Origin: Bog-159 sp049514955
GTDB lineage: Bacteria; Acidobacteriota; Terriglobia; Bryobacterales; Bryobacteraceae
NCBI GenBank assembly: GCA_049514955.1
Contig: JBEKUO010000395.1
Span: forward strand, 1 to 6,974
DNA: 6,974 nt
Direction of reading: 5' to 3'
Shown: positions 5,832-6,974 of the stretch, in pieces
How the letters are laid out: each line of letters opens with the position of its first letter
Position numbering within the stretch: the stretch's first letter is position 1
Translations under genes and position numbers: made by a program
The notes under the pieces: generated by a model
Database searches by the model: none
What the model was told of the DNA's origin: nothing
The model's input: the letters and a program-made list of their open reading frames with translations, nothing else

Positions 5832-5852
5832 TTTTCAAAGTAGGCCGCTGCC
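5832..5852 (-). repeat. Right terminal repeat of the island
   Basis: Read inward on the minus strand it begins GGCAGCGGCCTACTTTGAAA, abutting CGATGC directly. It is an inverted partner of the repeats at 4375-4395 and 5249-5269. It supplies the premature TGA (5837-5835) that ends the truncated VapC frame. Confidence 0.5.
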
Positions 5853-6074
5853 CGATGCCAGCTCATCGAGAAGCTCATTCACTGGAACGTCGCTCCGGGT
5901 AGTGCCCGAACCGAATAGCACGGCGATCTCAAGCAACGTGATCGCACTCACGGCAACTGGCTCGTGCCTGCGAACCGCTTCCCGCAGAACTCGCGACTGC
6001 TCACGCGACAACTTCTTCGGCGCGGCAAGCCAGCGAACAACAACGTGGGTGTCGAGCAGTAACCGGGCGTTCAG
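5835..6074 (-). pseudogene. vapC: N-terminal half of the VapC-type PIN toxin, truncated by insertion
   Basis: The frame encodes 79 residues where PIN toxins of this type have about 130. ARLLLDTHVVVRWLA carries the first conserved Asp (D8) and VSAITLLEIAVLF the conserved Glu (E49). NELLDELAS ends the homology at 5853, after which five foreign residues precede a TGA. The missing part, with the remaining metal-binding acids, lies at 4366-4154. The only plausible start is CTG at 6074, overlapping the antitoxin stop as CTGA; the usual coupling is ATGA, so the start codon itself may have decayed from ATG. An upstream start in this frame would lie inside the antitoxin gene. Without the second half the protein should have no RNase activity. 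The antitoxin directly upstream is complete. Confidence 0.8.
5853..5858. repeat. CGATGC, right copy of putative 6-bp target duplication
   Basis: This is the partner of 4367-4372. It encodes residues A73-S74 of the truncated PIN protein and abuts the right terminal repeat. Deleting 4373-5858 leaves one copy and a continuous vapC frame. Confidence 0.5.
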
Positions 6075-6304
6075 ACTTCCCAGCGCTCCGTTGTCTCCGT
6101 GTCGACGATGTCTCCAGCGATGGTCACCTTTCCAATCCACGATCCTTCCGGAGACTTCCATGCCGCCCTGCGTGCGGGGCTCACGGTTACAAGTGGCCGG
6201 CCGCGTTTGGTGACCGTAATCGTTCCACCCCGCTCGGCGATTTCGTCGAGCAGCGCCAGGCACGTAGCCTTGAACTCGGTCACGCTCACCACCCGGTGCT
6301 TCAT
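6071..6304 (-). CDS. Phd/YefM-type antitoxin of the disrupted vapBC pair
   Basis: The 77-residue protein begins MKHRVVSVTEFKATCLALLD and continues EIAERGGTITVTKRGRPLVTV, the typical Phd/YefM N-terminal fold. The VxVxEFK strand-helix, the long helix with LLDEI, and ITVTKRGRP (DNA-binding and dimer-forming) are all present. The C-terminal third (WKSPEGSWIGKVTIAGDIVD, then TETTERWEV) is the toxin-binding tail and is typical of VapC partners. The length is normal and nothing is broken. Such antitoxins neutralise the PIN ribonuclease and repress their own operon. The stop overlaps the vapC start region. GAGG directly before the ATG is too close for a normal ribosome-binding site. The gene lies 40 bases after the trehalase stop on the same strand. 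With vapC split it is an antitoxin without its cognate toxin. Confidence 0.85.
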   Translation of the reverse strand: MKHRVVSVTEFKATCLALLDEIAERGGTITVTKRGRPLVTVSPARRAAWKSPEGSWIGKVTIAGDIVDTETTERWEV

Positions 6305-6329
6305 GGCCTCAAGACTAGCACATTCGACT

Positions 6330-6341
6330 GGCCATATAGCC
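6330..6341. promoter_or_regulatory. Imperfect palindrome before the antitoxin, possible operator or -10
   Basis: GGCCATATAGCC matches its own reverse complement at 10 of 12 positions and lies between the trehalase stop and the antitoxin ATG. On the minus strand it gives TATATG, a passable -10. Phd/VapB-type antitoxins usually bind palindromes of this size at their own promoter. No clear -35 was found. Confidence 0.3.
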
Positions 6342-6344
6342 GGC

Positions 6345-6974
6345 TCACTCGCGCCGCTTCTCCGCCGGCAACTCATCCAGCAGCCGCGTATACACGGCAT
6401 TGGTCCAGCCGAAGCCTGCCTGGTTCGACTGGTAGCCATATCGTATGCTGCTGCTGTCGGTTCCGCGCCGCACTACATCGTACTTCTCCACGATGAAACC
6501 GACCTTGCGGTACTCCTGAAGCACCAGCGATTCGAACTCCTCCGAGATGCGGTCCGCGTCGGCGCCGAACCCGTAACGCCGCAGCCCCTCCACCGCAATC
6601 ATCTCGAGCGGCGCCCAGCCGAACGGCAAGTCCCACTGATTGCCGCTCTCGTAGGTGCTGGTGGCGAGCCCGCCCGGCCGTTCGAACTTCAGGGCGTTGC
6701 GCGCCACGCGAGCGGCTTGTTCCTTCGTGGCGATGCCCGCCCACAGCGGATAGAACGTCGTGAGGAACGGGTACCGCCGCACAATTTTATGCGCGAAGTT
6801 GTAGTCGTAGTAAAGCCCGTCTTGCTCATCCCACATCAGTCGGTTGATCTGCGCCGCCCGATCCGCCGCCCGCTTCCGCCAGCCGGCCGCTTCCGTCTCC
6901 TTGCCGAGGATGTTCAGAATTTCCGCCGTCTGGGTTTCCATCAAGTACAGAAGCGAGTTCAGGCACACGGGATC
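6345..6974 (-). CDS. GH37 trehalase, C-terminal part
   Basis: The gene runs in from beyond the right edge; 209 residues and the TGA are visible. The GTG at 6968 is internal (it follows in-frame Asp-Pro) and is not the real start. The sequence fits the end of the GH37 (alpha/alpha)6 barrel. VCLNSLLYLMET corresponds to the family's VDLNxxL segment. ESGNQWDLPFGWAPLE (about 6650-6603) matches the trehalase signature QWDxPxGW. VEGLRRYG and ADRI follow. IVEKYDVV (6491-6468) carries the Glu that serves as catalytic base in characterised members, and NQAGFGWTNAV closes the domain. The catalytic Asp would lie upstream, outside the window. GH37 enzymes hydrolyse trehalose to two glucoses, often in the periplasm; the N-terminus is unavailable, so location is unknown. 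Unlike the other genes at this end, nothing looks decayed. Confidence 0.85.
   Translation of the reverse strand, partial: DPVCLNSLLYLMETQTAEILNILGKETEAAGWRKRAADRAAQINRLMWDEQDGLYYDYNFAHKIVRRYPFLTTFYPLWAGIATKEQAARVARNALKFERPGGLATSTYESGNQWDLPFGWAPLEMIAVEGLRRYGFGADADRISEEFESLVLQEYRKVGFIVEKYDVVRRGTDSSSIRYGYQSNQAGFGWTNAVYTRLLDELPAEKRRE

Larger units (their letters stand above)
4373..5852. mobile_element. 1,480-base decayed island inserted in vapC
   Basis: The limits are set by the interruption of vapC and the flanking CGATGC pair. Just inside each end are related, inward-facing sequences: GGTAGTGGGTCAGTTTGA at 4375-4392 and, on the other strand, GGCAGCGGCCTACTTTGA at 5852-5835. A third copy lies at 5249-5266 in the left-end orientation. 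The interior has four small minus-strand genes and a tyrosine-recombinase relic, but no transposase. Sampled stretches are AT-richer (4501-4560 is 40% GC and 5581-5640 is 47%, against 67% at 2041-2100 in the debranching gene), which fits acquired DNA. It may be a single degraded element or two nested or adjacent insertions. No known IS family is recognised. Confidence 0.6.

Noticed and set aside
1..6974. Search for tRNA, rRNA, riboswitch, CRISPR array or integron attC sites
   Set aside because: No cloverleaf, spaced direct-repeat array or attC core pair was seen by eye; the island's end repeats do not have the attC layout.

Overview
The window looks like chromosomal DNA from a high-GC bacterium, about 65% GC in the conserved genes by hand count of short samples. 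The mix of genes recalls Acidobacteriota, especially the Solibacteraceae/Bryobacteraceae: exported six-hairpin glycosidases, a LmbE-type deacetylase with a twin-arginine-like leader, a DoxX-type gene, Phd/VapC toxin-antitoxin genes and dispersed GC-rich hairpin repeats. That placement rests on familiarity with the families only.

Left part (1-890). The 3' end of a sugar-phosphate SIS-domain isomerase overlaps by 4 bases (ATGA) a DoxX-like membrane gene. The DoxX gene is broken by an internal, frame-shifting deletion and then runs into a roughly 200-base cluster of GC-rich hairpin repeats. Middle (891-4159). A LmbE/PIG-L deacetylase (minus) and a large exported amylo-1,6-glucosidase-like glycosidase (plus) diverge from only 20 bases. 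Those 20 bases hold a perfect 12-base palindrome that supplies a TATACT hexamer on each strand. Neither start has a clear Shine-Dalgarno sequence, so both transcripts may be leaderless.

Right part (4151-6974). All genes here are on the minus strand. A GH37 trehalase 3' end is followed by a Phd/YefM-type antitoxin and the first half of a VapC PIN-domain toxin. The second half of the same PIN gene lies about 1.5 kb further on, at 4151-4366, in the same orientation. Removing 4373-5858 rejoins the halves in frame as a 145-codon gene. The segment between them is flanked by the 6-mer CGATGC, carries related terminal repeats at both ends plus a third copy inside, and is locally AT-richer. It holds four small minus-strand genes of unknown function and the relic of a tyrosine recombinase with its centre deleted. 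I read it as a decayed, possibly composite mobile island that inserted into vapC and left the antitoxin intact without its toxin.

Functionally, the two glycosidases (exported alpha-glucan debranching type, and trehalase) and perhaps the SIS isomerase and deacetylase point to sugar metabolism. The glycosidases converge on the toxin-antitoxin/island region and are not one operon.
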